NCBI RefSeq assembly: GCF_016904945.1
Contig: NZ_JADIKF010000040.1
Coordinates: 992,001 to 1,056,000, forward strand
DNA from: Dyella mobilis
GTDB taxonomy: Bacteria > Pseudomonadota > Gammaproteobacteria > Xanthomonadales > Rhodanobacteraceae
Length of the DNA: 64,000 nt
Direction of reading: 5' to 3'
In this document: piece by piece, positions 1 to 7,638 of the stretch
Numbering within the stretch: the first letter of the stretch is position 1
Layout of the letters: each line of letters starts with the position of its first letter
Program-made: the position numbers and the translations under genes
Notes under the pieces: generated by a model
Told to the model about the DNA's origin: nothing
Database searches by the model: none
What the model saw: the letters and a program-made list of their open reading frames with translations, nothing else

Positions 1-48
1 AGCTCCTCCAATTCCTGAGAACTTCCACCCAAGCTATTGATTTGATAT

Positions 49-79
49 AACCTCGGCGCAAACACGCCGAGGTTTTTTT
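49..79 (+). terminator. Rho-independent terminator of an upstream gene
   Basis: A perfect 10-bp stem (49-58 with 65-74), a 6-nt loop and a run of seven T at 73-79. It must end a transcript entering from the left edge of the window. The T run ends at the base before the ATG at 80, and the 3' stem arm contains GAGG (69-72), which could act as the Shine-Dalgarno sequence of the next gene. Confidence 0.85.
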
Positions 80-649
80 ATGGCTCTGGCCAGCACAGGT
101 GACGCCGACAAATACCGATCATGCCGAACGGCGCTGCGCCGGGCTGCGCTGGTCGGCCTGGCATCCCTGCTTGCCGCCTGCGCCGGCTCGCCTCGCCGCG
201 AAGCCACTTACAAGCCTTCCGAGTCGCAACTGGCCAACGAACCCGCGCGTGCACCTGAAAACTCCGTAGGCACCGCCAACGACGTATTGTTCCGCGCCAT
301 GGCGCTGGTCGGCACGCCCTATCACTGGGGTGGCAATACACCGGAAAGCGGTTTCGATTGCAGTGGGCTGGTGGATTACATCTACCGCAATGCCGCCAAC
401 ATCCAATTGCCGCACAGCTCGCGCGACATGGCCGTGGTCAACGGCGAGAAAGTGCGCAGCATGGATGACCTGATCAGCGGCGACCTGGTGTTTTTTGGCA
501 GCCGCGGCGGCATCAGCCACGTCGGCGTATACGTCGGCAAAGGCCGTTTCGTGCACGCTCCCAACAGCGGCGGCACGGTGCGGCTGGACGACATCGACGG
601 CCCGTACTGGCGCGACCACTTCGTCTACGGCAAACGATTGCTGGACTGA
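80..649 (+). CDS. NlpC/P60 (C40) family peptidoglycan endopeptidase, lipoprotein
   Basis: A 189-residue predicted cell-wall hydrolase that would cut peptide stems of murein in the periplasm. The N-terminus is basic, then hydrophobic, ending in a lipobox (LAAC, Cys34), so it is probably a membrane-anchored lipoprotein. The NlpC/P60 domain fills the C-terminal two thirds: FDCSG with nucleophile Cys94, SHVG with His147, and FVHAP with His159. Size and order fit the Spr/MepS type. The ATG at 80 is the only usual start codon before the lipobox, and it directly follows the T tract of a terminator. The GAGG at 69-72, seven bases upstream, is part of the terminator stem. I see no convincing promoter between the left edge and this start. 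Confidence 0.88.
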   Translation: MALASTGDADKYRSCRTALRRAALVGLASLLAACAGSPRREATYKPSESQLANEPARAPENSVGTANDVLFRAMALVGTPYHWGGNTPESGFDCSGLVDYIYRNAANIQLPHSSRDMAVVNGEKVRSMDDLISGDLVFFGSRGGISHVGVYVGKGRFVHAPNSGGTVRLDDIDGPYWRDHFVYGKRLLD

Positions 650-736
650 TATCTCGCCTGCGCGCACTACCGGTCGCACAGGATCTCGCATACGATCCCC
701 ATGATCGGCTCTCCTTCTACGCGGAGGAATGCAAGC

Positions 737-1846
737 ATGCGCCTGCAAGCGATGGTTCTGGCCCTTCTGTTTTCGTTGTCCGGCCCGTTGTGGGCGGAGG
801 CAGTCATGCCAAGCGATGCATCCCTGGGTTTCGCACTGCTCAAGCGCGTCAGCGCCGAGCACCCCGACAGCAACGTGATCATTGCTCCGCGCAACATACG
901 AACGGCGCTGGCCGCCGTAGCCACGGGAGCAGAAGGGGAAACGGAGCAGCAAATCGTTGCGCTCACCGGCTCCTACCAGAGTATCGACAACACTTCGCTC
1001 GGTTCCGCGCAATCGGCCATGGATATCTGGGTGGCGCCGGTGGAAAAGCTGCAGCCTTCCTTTGCCGAAGGCCTGCCTGGCGTTCACGTGCAAAGCACCA
1101 GCCCGCAGGCCGCGCCCGCCGCCATCAACGACTTCGTGAGCCAGCATACGCACGGCATGATCACCCAGGTGCTGGATCAGGCGCCCGAGACCGGCATCGT
1201 GCTGACGGCAGTGCTCTATTTCAAAGGCACTTGGCAATTGCCGTTCGACAAAAACAATACCAAGCCACGGCCTTTCCATTTCGCCGGCGGCAAGACCGCC
1301 GATGTCGAAACCATGTTCCAGGCCAACAAGTTCGATTACGCCCAGAACGACAGCGGCCAGATCATCCGGCTGCCTTACAGCGGCAACGATCACCTGGTGA
1401 TGACCGTATTCCTGCCGAGGCAGAACCTCGATATTCACACCTGGCTTGCATCCATCGACGAAACATCCTGGAAAGCGATGCTCAACACGCTGCAGCGGAC
1501 TCCCGGCTCGCTGCAGGTGCCGAAGCTGAAATCGAGCTTTTCCACGACGCTGTCGCGCGAGTTGCAAGCACTTGGCATGCACCGCCCCTTTTCCGATGCG
1601 GCGCAGTTCAACGGCATCGTGCAAGGGCACCCTTTGAAGATCAGCGAAATCGTGCACAAAACCGCGTTCGCCATGGACGAGGTGTCCACCGAGGCGTCGG
1701 CGGCCACCTCGGTGATCGCTGTCGCTGCCGCCATACGGGCTCCGCGCCCGCCGTTTTCCATGGTGGTCGACCGGCCATTCTTTCTGACCATCGGCGATCG
1801 CTCCAACGATCGCATCCTGTTTGCCGGACTCGTCAACAGCCCCTAG
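737..1846 (+). CDS. Serpin family serine protease inhibitor, secreted
   Basis: A 369-residue serpin, a suicide inhibitor that traps serine (sometimes cysteine) proteases; bacterial serpins are uncommon. The ATG at 737 is chosen over an upstream GTG at 701 because it follows GGAGGA with 8-nt spacing and opens a signal peptide ending near WAEA. The reactive-centre hinge is recognisable near the C-terminus (STEASAATS, the small-residue stretch needed for loop insertion). It is followed by the strand motif VVDRPFFLTI and a final ILFAGLVNSP, matching the serpin ending FxGxVxxP. The hinge suggests an inhibitory rather than a storage or chaperone serpin. The loop contains IRAPRP, but I cannot assign the P1 residue. 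The protein is probably periplasmic; its target protease is unknown. Confidence 0.87.
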   Translation: MRLQAMVLALLFSLSGPLWAEAVMPSDASLGFALLKRVSAEHPDSNVIIAPRNIRTALAAVATGAEGETEQQIVALTGSYQSIDNTSLGSAQSAMDIWVAPVEKLQPSFAEGLPGVHVQSTSPQAAPAAINDFVSQHTHGMITQVLDQAPETGIVLTAVLYFKGTWQLPFDKNNTKPRPFHFAGGKTADVETMFQANKFDYAQNDSGQIIRLPYSGNDHLVMTVFLPRQNLDIHTWLASIDETSWKAMLNTLQRTPGSLQVPKLKSSFSTTLSRELQALGMHRPFSDAAQFNGIVQGHPLKISEIVHKTAFAMDEVSTEASAATSVIAVAAAIRAPRPPFSMVVDRPFFLTIGDRSNDRILFAGLVNSP

Positions 1847-1882
1847 ACCAGGCCACCTGATGACTCCAATACGGCCTTCACG

Positions 1883-1909
1883 AAATTTATATTGTTCACA
1901 ATTAAATTT
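1883..1909. promoter_or_regulatory. OhrR operator palindrome
   Basis: A 27-bp near-perfect AT-rich palindrome with outer arms AAATTTA/TAAATTT and inner arms ATTGT/ACAAT, 19 bp before the ohrR start. MarR-type OhrR proteins are known to bind AT-rich sites of the ACAATT/AATTGT type. In this GC-rich genome the site stands out. TATATT at 1888-1893 within it could be a -10 box, in which case binding would block the promoter of ohrR-ohr. Confidence 0.75.
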
Positions 1910-1927
1910 GATGCTAACGTTACTGCC

Positions 1928-2383
1928 ATGAAGACACCCATCCACCCCTCTCTGCTTCTGGACGAACAGCTCTGCTTCGCGCTGTATGCGGCCTCGCGGC
2001 GCATGACGGCTGCGTATCGCCCCTTGCTGGAAGCAATGGACCTGACCTATCCGCAATACCTGGTGATGCTGGTGTTGTGGGAACGCGACGGGCTGACGGT
2101 GCGCGAGTTGGGCGCCCGCCTGCAACTGGATTCGGGCACCCTCACCCCGCTGCTCAAGCGCCTGGAACAGGCCGGCCTGGTCGCACGTCGCCGCCGCCAG
2201 AGCGACGAGCGCGAGGTGGAAATCTCCCTGACCGATGCCGGCGGCAAATTGCACGAGCGCGCGGCGGATATTCCGCGCTGCCTGGCTGACCGGCTCTGCA
2301 TGTCCGTGGACGCATTCGTGCGCCTGCGCGACGAACTCAAATCCCTCGCGGCGCAGTTGGCCGCCCCCTCCGACGACGAATGA
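1928..2383 (+). CDS. ohrR: Organic hydroperoxide-sensing MarR-family repressor OhrR
   Basis: A 151-residue winged-helix repressor that senses organic peroxides through a reactive cysteine and releases the ohr promoter. Cys16 lies in the DEQLCFALY segment, where OhrR proteins carry the peroxidatic Cys. Cys118 and Cys124 near the C-terminus could form the resolving disulfide, so this looks like the two-cysteine xanthomonad type. The MarR DNA-binding part is visible ([20 protein letters not shown], then the wing [15 protein letters not shown]). ATG 1928 is preferred over an earlier ATG at 1892, which lies inside the operator. It is followed after 10 bp by ohr, its target, and preceded by a palindromic operator, so the unit is probably autoregulated. 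Confidence 0.93.
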   Translation: MKTPIHPSLLLDEQLCFALYAASRRMTAAYRPLLEAMDLTYPQYLVMLVLWERDGLTVRELGARLQLDSGTLTPLLKRLEQAGLVARRRRQSDEREVEISLTDAGGKLHERAADIPRCLADRLCMSVDAFVRLRDELKSLAAQLAAPSDDE

Positions 2384-2393
2384 GACCAAGACC

Positions 2394-2825
2394 ATGAGCA
2401 ACCCAGCCAAGATCCTCTATACCGCCACCGCCACCGCCAAAGGCGGCCGTGAAGGCCACATCCACAGCAGCGATGGCGTACTCGATTTCGACCTGAAGGT
2501 GCCGAAGGAACTCGGCGGCCCCGGCGGCCACGGCAGCAATCCGGAGCAGTTGTTTGCCGCCGGCTATTCGGCGTGTTTCGAAGGCGCCGTGCGCTACGTG
2601 GCACGCGAGAAGAAGGTGACGCTGAAGGAAGCTTCGGTCACCGGCCACGTCGGCATCGGCCCGCGCGAACCTACCGGCTTTGGCATCGCCGTAAAGCTGG
2701 AAGTGAGCCTGCCAGGCATCGATCGCGCGGTTGCGCAGGAGCTGGTGGATATCGCCCATCGCGACATCTGCCCGTATTCGCACGCTACGCGCGGCAATGT
2801 GGATGTGCAGATCGTGCTGGTTTGA
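2394..2825 (+). CDS. ohr: Organic hydroperoxide resistance protein Ohr
   Basis: A 143-residue OsmC/Ohr-family thiol peroxidase that reduces organic and fatty-acid hydroperoxides to alcohols, probably in the cytoplasm with lipoylated partners as reductant. Both catalytic cysteines are present: Cys61 in GYSACFEGA and Cys126 in the Ohr signature [11 protein letters not shown]. Arg19 and Glu51 sit where the active-site Arg and Glu are expected. Full family length. It lies 10 bp after ohrR in the same operon. The signature CPYS separates it from the OsmC subfamily. Confidence 0.95.
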   Translation: MSNPAKILYTATATAKGGREGHIHSSDGVLDFDLKVPKELGGPGGHGSNPEQLFAAGYSACFEGAVRYVAREKKVTLKEASVTGHVGIGPREPTGFGIAVKLEVSLPGIDRAVAQELVDIAHRDICPYSHATRGNVDVQIVLV

Positions 2826-2848
2826 TTTTCACGTAACGCAAAAACAGC

Positions 2849-2870
2849 AACGGCGCCCAAGGGCGCCGTT
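2849..2870 (-). terminator. Terminator between convergent ohr and slyD
   Basis: A perfect 10-bp inverted repeat with a 2-nt loop. Read on the minus strand the stem is followed by GCTGTTTTT, so it terminates slyD. The plus-strand side has only a weak T content but may also serve ohr. Confidence 0.8.
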
Positions 2871-2891
2871 GGCTTGTCTGCGGGAAGCGGC

Positions 2892-3377
2892 TTAGTGCGC
2901 TTCGGCACCCGGCGGATGCGCGTGGCCGTGCTGCAGTTCTTCTTCGGTCGGCTCGCGCACTTCCTGGATCGCCACGTCGAAGTTCAGCGTCTTGCTGGCC
3001 ATCGGATGATTGAGGTCCACGTCGATCGTGCTCATGCCGACCTTGTGCACCGTCACGGCGCGCTGGCCGCCCTCCTTCAGCGCCAGCACCGTCACCATGC
3101 CCGGCTTCAGATGCTTGGCGTCCTGGAAATATTTCTTGGGCACGCGCTGGACCTGGTTTTCCTGGCGCTCGCCGTAACCTTCGGCAGGCTCGATCTCCAC
3201 CTGCAGCGTATCGCCGGCGGCATGATCGTCCAGGGCTTTTTCCAACCCGGGAATCAACTGGCCGTGGCCCAGCAGTATCCACAACGGCTGCCCGGTGTCG
3301 TGCGAGCTTTCAACCTTCTCGCCGTCCACGGTAAGCGTGTAGTGGAGTGCGATGACCTTGTCCTTGCCAGCCTTCAT
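2892..3377 (-). CDS. slyD: FKBP-type peptidyl-prolyl cis-trans isomerase, SlyD-like
   Basis: A 161-residue folding helper with prolyl isomerase and chaperone activity, probably cytoplasmic since no signal peptide is visible. The FKBP half-domains are split by the SlyD insert-in-flap arrangement: LTVDGEKVESSHDTGQPL, then GHGQLIPGLEKALDDHAAGD, then the flap insert around GYGERQENQV, and the closing DLNHPMASKTLNFDV. The last residues (HGHAHPPGAEAH) form a short His-rich tail that may bind nickel or zinc as in SlyD, but it is much shorter than the E. coli tail. A terminator lies 22 bp after the stop. Confidence 0.92.
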   Translation of the reverse strand: MKAGKDKVIALHYTLTVDGEKVESSHDTGQPLWILLGHGQLIPGLEKALDDHAAGDTLQVEIEPAEGYGERQENQVQRVPKKYFQDAKHLKPGMVTVLALKEGGQRAVTVHKVGMSTIDVDLNHPMASKTLNFDVAIQEVREPTEEELQHGHAHPPGAEAH

Positions 3378-3414
3378 TGCCTGTCTCTCGATAGAAGCGA
3401 AAGGACCGATTCTA

Positions 3415-4653
3415 TCAGTTGCCGCGCTGGCCGAAGCCTACGCCGCGCGCCTCCGGCCCCAACCAGACCAGCAAGGCCAGCACGATCGCCACGGCCGCGA
3501 TCCACAGCGACATCACCAGGGGCAGACCCAGGGCCAGTCCATCCTTGCCGGCCAGCCAGGATTGGGCGGTGGCCGTGCCTGCCGCAATCAGGTTGCCCAT
3601 CTGGTAGGCAAAACCCGGCAAGGTGCCGCGCACGGCGTCGGGCGACAGCTCGTTCAGGTGGGTAGGCACCACACCCCAGGCGCCTTGCACCATCACCTGG
3701 ATCAGGAACGCGCCCAACCCAAGCAGCAAAAAGGAGCCGCCATAGGTCCACAGCGGAATGACTGGAATGGCCAGCAACGCCGAGAGGATCATGGCCCGGC
3801 GCCGGCCGATCTTTTCCGACCATGCGCCAAAACAGATGCCGCCGACCAGGGCACCCAGGTTGAGCAGGGCCACCAGCACGAAGGCGATGCTCGAGCCGGT
3901 CGGCAGATGCAGGTTCACTTCCTCGAAGGTGTGATACATGTCCTGCGACCCGTGGCTGAACATGTTGAAGGCCGCCATCAGGCACATCAGGTAGATCGCC
4001 AGTTTCCAGTGGCCACGCATGGCATCGACCAGACCGCGCTTGCCATGCTCGGCCTGGCTGGCCTTCCACGCCGGGGATTCAGGCACCTTGTGGCGGATGT
4101 ACAGCACCAGCAGGGCCGGCACCGCGCCCACCACGAACAAGCCGCGCCAACCGATGTGATCCACCAGCAGCCAGTTCACCAGGGCGCCGAGAAAGAAACC
4201 GCAGGGATAGCCGCTTTGCAGCAGGCCCGAGACCAGGCCGCGCGATTTGGGCGGGATCGATTCCATCACCAGCGACGCGCCAATGCCCCACTCGCCGCCC
4301 ATTGCGACGCCGAACAAAAAGCGCATGACCAGCAAGGCGGTGATGGTGGGCGAAAACGCGGTAGCCAGCTCAAAGACCGAAAACAGGATCACGTCGATCA
4401 TCAGCACCGGCCTGCGGCCAAACCGATCGGCCAGGCGCCCGAACAGGAACGCACCCACCGGGCGCGCCGCCAGGGTCAGCCAGATACCCAGTGTGACCCG
4501 GGTGCGATCGACGTGGAATTCGTTCGCGATACCGACGATCACAAACGTGAAGATGAAATAATCGAATGCATCCAGCATCCAACCCAGGAAGCTCGCCAAC
4601 ACGGTGTGCCGTTGCTCGTGGTTCAACTCGCGCAAGGCTGACAGGACGGACAC
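3415..4653 (-). CDS. MFS transporter, SHS (sialate/carboxylate:H+ symporter) type
   Basis: A 412-residue inner-membrane carrier with about 12 hydrophobic segments. The first helix FLGWMLDAFDYFIFTFVI is typical of the SHS group (lactate, pyruvate or sialic-acid proton symporters). MFS motif A follows (GRLADRFGRRPVL), and the second helix pair carries GVAMGGEWGIGASLVME. The substrate is not readable from sequence; a small monocarboxylate is the likeliest guess. It stands alone, 37 bp beyond the start of slyD on the same strand, and is divergent from rhlE. Confidence 0.82.
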   Translation of the reverse strand: MSVLSALRELNHEQRHTVLASFLGWMLDAFDYFIFTFVIVGIANEFHVDRTRVTLGIWLTLAARPVGAFLFGRLADRFGRRPVLMIDVILFSVFELATAFSPTITALLVMRFLFGVAMGGEWGIGASLVMESIPPKSRGLVSGLLQSGYPCGFFLGALVNWLLVDHIGWRGLFVVGAVPALLVLYIRHKVPESPAWKASQAEHGKRGLVDAMRGHWKLAIYLMCLMAAFNMFSHGSQDMYHTFEEVNLHLPTGSSIAFVLVALLNLGALVGGICFGAWSEKIGRRRAMILSALLAIPVIPLWTYGGSFLLLGLGAFLIQVMVQGAWGVVPTHLNELSPDAVRGTLPGFAYQMGNLIAAGTATAQSWLAGKDGLALGLPLVMSLWIAAVAIVLALLVWLGPEARGVGFGQRGN

Positions 4654-4745
4654 GTGGCGCTCCCAGGGTGTGATGGCCGGAGGCTAGCACGTTAAAAAAG
4701 GCATGCCGACGGGAAGTCCATCGTTCATGTATACTGTGCGACTGG

Positions 4746-4766
4746 GTACGCCCGTCCGGGCGGTAC
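4746..4766 (+). promoter_or_regulatory. Hairpin in the rhlE leader
   Basis: The 195-bp gap before rhlE holds a TATACT box at 4730-4735 without a good -35. A GC-rich inverted repeat follows (GTACGCCCG pairing with CGGGCGGTAC, one bulge), then GTTTTCCCC. If transcription starts just after TATACT, this would be a 5'-UTR hairpin or weak attenuator about 80 nt before the start codon. This is an inference only. Confidence 0.3.
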
Positions 4767-4848
4767 GTTTTCCCCTACCCAGCCACTATTTATCAACACG
4801 GCAACGCGGTTCTGCATCAAGGCTCCGGGTTGCACACTGGAGTACTTC

Positions 4849-6174
4849 ATGTCATTCGAATCGCTGGGCCTGGTGCCCGCGTTATTGCGCGCGCTCGCCG
4901 ATCAGGGCTACGCCGAACCCACGCCGATCCAGGCTGGCGCCATTCCGGTGGTGCTGGAAGGCCACGATCTGCTGGCCGCCGCACAGACCGGCACCGGCAA
5001 GACCGCCGCCTTCTCGCTGCCGTTGCTGCAGCGCATGTCCCAGGGTTCGCAGCCCGGCATCCGCCGCCCCCGCGCACTGGTACTGACGCCCACGCGCGAG
5101 CTGGCCGCACAGATCCTCGACAACGTACGCGTCTACGGCAAACATCTGCGCGTCAGCAACACGGCGATCTTCGGCGGCGTCAGCATGGGCCCGCAAATCC
5201 AGACGCTGCGCAAAGGCGTCGACATCGTCATCGCCACGCCCGGTCGCCTGGTCGATCACATGCAGCAGCGCACGATCGACCTCAGCGGCGTAGAGGTGCT
5301 GGTGCTCGACGAAGCCGACCGCATGCTCGACATGGGCTTCCTGCCCTCGTTGAAGCGCATCGTCAGCGCCCTGCCGAGACAACGCCAGACGTTGCTGTTC
5401 TCGGCCACCTTTGCGCCGGAGATCAAGTCGCTGGCCATGCAGTTCATGCACTCGCCACGCGAAGTCTCGGTAACGCCGGCCAACAGCGTGGCGACGACTG
5501 TTAGCCACCAGGTGCATCCGGTGGACGCCTCGCGCAAGCGCGATCTGCTGCTGCACGTGCTGAGCAAAGAGAGCCGTCGCCAGACGCTGGTGTTCAGCCG
5601 CACCAAGCACGGCGCGGACAAGCTGGTGCGTTACCTGGAGCAATCGGGCCTGCGCGCCGCCGCCATCCACGGCAACAAGAGCCAGAACGCACGTACGCGC
5701 GCTCTGTCCGACTTCAAGAACGGCCGCACCACCGTGCTGGTCGCCACCGATATTGCCGCACGCGGTATCGATATCGACCAGTTGCCGATCGTGATCAACT
5801 TCGACCTGCCGATGGTCGCCGAAGACTACGTGCACCGCATCGGCCGCACCGGCCGCGCCGGTGCGGAAGGCGTGGCGCTGTCGCTGGTCAGCCACGAAGA
5901 ATCGGGCCTGCTGCGCGACATCCGCAAACTGCTCAACCAGGACATCGCCATCAGCGAAGTGCCGGGTTTTGAGCTGTCCTCGCCATTGCGCCTGGATGCG
6001 CAGGCGCCGCGCCCGAAACAGGGACAGCGTCAACCGCAGCAGCGGCCGCAACGGCAAGGCAACTCATCGCATCGCCCGCATGGACATGCGCAACAGAACA
6101 ACGGCGGTGGCGACCACGCCATGGGCAATCGCAAGCGGCGCCCGCGCGGTCGCAGGCCGGCCGCGAAAGCGTAA
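4849..6174 (+). CDS. rhlE: DEAD-box RNA helicase, RhlE-like
   Basis: A 441-residue ATP-dependent RNA helicase for ribosome maturation or RNA decay. All core motifs are in order: the Q motif ([10 protein letters not shown]), Walker A AQTGTGKT (about 46-53), [23 protein letters not shown] in [20 protein letters not shown], and [10 protein letters not shown]. The C-terminal 80 residues are a basic, Gln/Arg-rich, low-complexity tail ([13 protein letters not shown]) ending in [12 protein letters not shown], typical of RhlE proteins that tether to RNA. The ATG at 4849 begins the family's usual MSFESLGL. Confidence 0.92.
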   Translation: MSFESLGLVPALLRALADQGYAEPTPIQAGAIPVVLEGHDLLAAAQTGTGKTAAFSLPLLQRMSQGSQPGIRRPRALVLTPTRELAAQILDNVRVYGKHLRVSNTAIFGGVSMGPQIQTLRKGVDIVIATPGRLVDHMQQRTIDLSGVEVLVLDEADRMLDMGFLPSLKRIVSALPRQRQTLLFSATFAPEIKSLAMQFMHSPREVSVTPANSVATTVSHQVHPVDASRKRDLLLHVLSKESRRQTLVFSRTKHGADKLVRYLEQSGLRAAAIHGNKSQNARTRALSDFKNGRTTVLVATDIAARGIDIDQLPIVINFDLPMVAEDYVHRIGRTGRAGAEGVALSLVSHEESGLLRDIRKLLNQDIAISEVPGFELSSPLRLDAQAPRPKQGQRQPQQRPQRQGNSSHRPHGHAQQNNGGGDHAMGNRKRRPRGRRPAAKA

Positions 6175-6189
6175 CGTCGCCGCTGGTTT

Positions 6190-6217
6190 CCGCGGGCTGG
6201 GGTAACCCAACCCGCGG
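6190..6217. terminator. GC-rich hairpin between convergent rhlE and acetyltransferase
   Basis: CCGCGGG (6190-6196) pairs with CCCGCGG (6211-6217), with an inner GGG/CCC pair around GTAA. It lies between two convergent stop codons. There is no T run on either side, so it is a weak terminator or an extragenic palindrome. Confidence 0.4.
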
Positions 6218-6219
6218 CA

Positions 6220-6774
6220 TCACTCGTCGGGGCGCACCAATGCCGTAAGCACGTGGTCCTGCCACTGGCCGGCAATCTGCAGATAGCGCTTGGCATAGCC
6301 TTCGCGCTCGAAACCCAACGATGCGAGCAGCCTCGCGCTGCGCTCGTTGTGCGGCAGATAATTGGCCATCACCCGATGCACGCCGAGCTCACCGAAGGCC
6401 CAGGCGATGCCGGGCCCAAGAATTTCCCGCATCAGTCCCTGCCCTTGCACATCCACGGCAACGCCATAGCCTAGATGGCAGGCTTGGAATGCTCCGCGCA
6501 CGACATTGGCAAATGTGACAGTCGCCAGAATGCGCCGGTCGTCCGGATCGACGACGATCAACGGATAGCCGCGATCCTGGCTGGCGAGCGTGCGGCCCTC
6601 GACGATGGTCTTCGTGCAATGCCCCAGCGTGTAGTACTCCGATTCGCGCAAAGGCTCCCACGGCGCCAGGTGCGCGCGGTTTTCAACGCGATACTGCAGC
6701 AACATGGCCGCATCCGACTCCTCAGCGAGGCGAATACGCGTGCGCAGCGTTTGCAAACGAGGAAGGGCAACCAC
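6220..6774 (-). CDS. GNAT N-acetyltransferase, RimJ/RimL type
   Basis: A 184-residue acetyl-CoA-dependent acetyltransferase resembling ribosomal-protein alanine acetyltransferases. Recognisable parts are the N-terminal TRIRLAEESDAAML, the acetyl-CoA loop region GVAVDVQGQGLMREIL, and the closing HRVMANYLPHNERSARLLASLGF followed by EGYAKRYLQIAGQWQDH, a typical RimJ ending. It starts with GTG 4 bp after the stop of the SDR gene, so the two are probably co-transcribed. The true substrate is unknown. Confidence 0.85.
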   Translation of the reverse strand: MVALPRLQTLRTRIRLAEESDAAMLLQYRVENRAHLAPWEPLRESEYYTLGHCTKTIVEGRTLASQDRGYPLIVVDPDDRRILATVTFANVVRGAFQACHLGYGVAVDVQGQGLMREILGPGIAWAFGELGVHRVMANYLPHNERSARLLASLGFEREGYAKRYLQIAGQWQDHVLTALVRPDE

Positions 6775-6778
6775 GCGC

Positions 6779-7528
6779 TCAGCGTTCCTGGTCGGTCGGG
6801 CGCATCAACACCTCGTTGATGCACACGTAGTCCGGACGCGTCACGCAAAACAGAATCGCATCGGCGATATCTTCAGCCTGCAACTGGCGCATTTCGCCGG
6901 CACGTACATTCACCGCACGCTGGCTGGCTTCGTGGGCAACGTGTTGGCGCAATTCGGTATCCACCATGCCCGGCTCGATCACGCTGACCCGGATATTGTC
7001 TTTGTAGACCTCGCGCCGCAGCGACTCGGAGAATCCCACCACGCCAAACTTGGTCGCCGCATAAGCGGCCGCCATGGGATTGGCAACGCGCCCGGCCACC
7101 GAGGACACGTTCACCACGTGCCCTTCGCGGCGCGCGCGCATGCCGCCCAGGGCCGCCTGGGTGGAAGCTATCAGGCTGAGCACATTCAGCTCCAGCATGC
7201 TGCGCCAACGGCCAAGATCGGCTTCGGCCACGGGCTCCAGATACATCACGCCGGCGTTATTGACCAGGATATCCAGGCGTCCGTAGCGCGCCTCCGTCTC
7301 CCTCACGATGCGCTGCGCCTCGGCTTCGCGCGTCAGGTCGGCAGCCAGCACCAAGGGCTCGGCACCGAGATCGGCCAGCTTGGCAGCCAATTGCTCCAGC
7401 CGGTCCTTGCGCCTTGCGGCGATCGCGACCTTGCCCCCCTGCTCGGCCAAGGCCAGTGCGGTGGCTTCGCCAATCCCCGAAGAAGCCCCCGTCACCAGGG
7501 CAATACGGTCTTTCAAGCGATCTTTCAC
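6779..7528 (-). CDS. SDR-family NAD(P)-dependent oxidoreductase
   Basis: A 249-residue classical short-chain dehydrogenase. The cofactor loop TGASSGIGEA is near the N-terminus. AARRKDR after the second strand suggests NADP preference. NNAGVM, the catalytic Ser in VNVSSVAGRV and the YAATK Tyr/Lys pair are all present. Overall similarity is to the YdfG/serine-3-dehydrogenase group. It begins with GTG (7528), and the acetyltransferase follows 4 bp after it. Substrate unknown. The divergent gene upstream is deaD. Confidence 0.87.
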   Translation of the reverse strand: MKDRLKDRIALVTGASSGIGEATALALAEQGGKVAIAARRKDRLEQLAAKLADLGAEPLVLAADLTREAEAQRIVRETEARYGRLDILVNNAGVMYLEPVAEADLGRWRSMLELNVLSLIASTQAALGGMRARREGHVVNVSSVAGRVANPMAAAYAATKFGVVGFSESLRREVYKDNIRVSVIEPGMVDTELRQHVAHEASQRAVNVRAGEMRQLQAEDIADAILFCVTRPDYVCINEVLMRPTDQER

Positions 7529-7603
7529 GGCCTTTTCCCTATAAACGCGTCAGCCAATAAGGGTATGGCCGTCAGGGACTGATACAATAGTGACTATTCT
7601 CCT

Positions 7604-7621
7604 GCATGCATCCGTGCATGC
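7604..7621 (+). promoter_or_regulatory. Small hairpin in the deaD leader
   Basis: A perfect 7-bp inverted repeat, GCATGCA/TGCATGC with loop TCCG, just before the GAGG ribosome site of deaD (start 7639). A TACAAT box at 7583-7588 could be the -10, which would put the hairpin about 10 nt into the mRNA. Confidence 0.3.
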
Positions 7622-7638
7622 CACGTCGAGGTCTCCCC

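Noticed and set aside
119-2410. 763-codon open frame on the minus strand across NlpC/P60, serpin and ohrR
   Set aside because: It is antisense to three genes with clear motifs; long antisense frames are common in GC-rich DNA. It has no domain, is His/Arg/Gly/Gln-rich, and lacks a ribosome site.
3352-4641. 429-codon plus-strand frame opposite the MFS transporter
   Set aside because: Gln/His/Arg-rich with no hydrophobic pattern; the minus-strand frame encodes an obvious 12-helix carrier.
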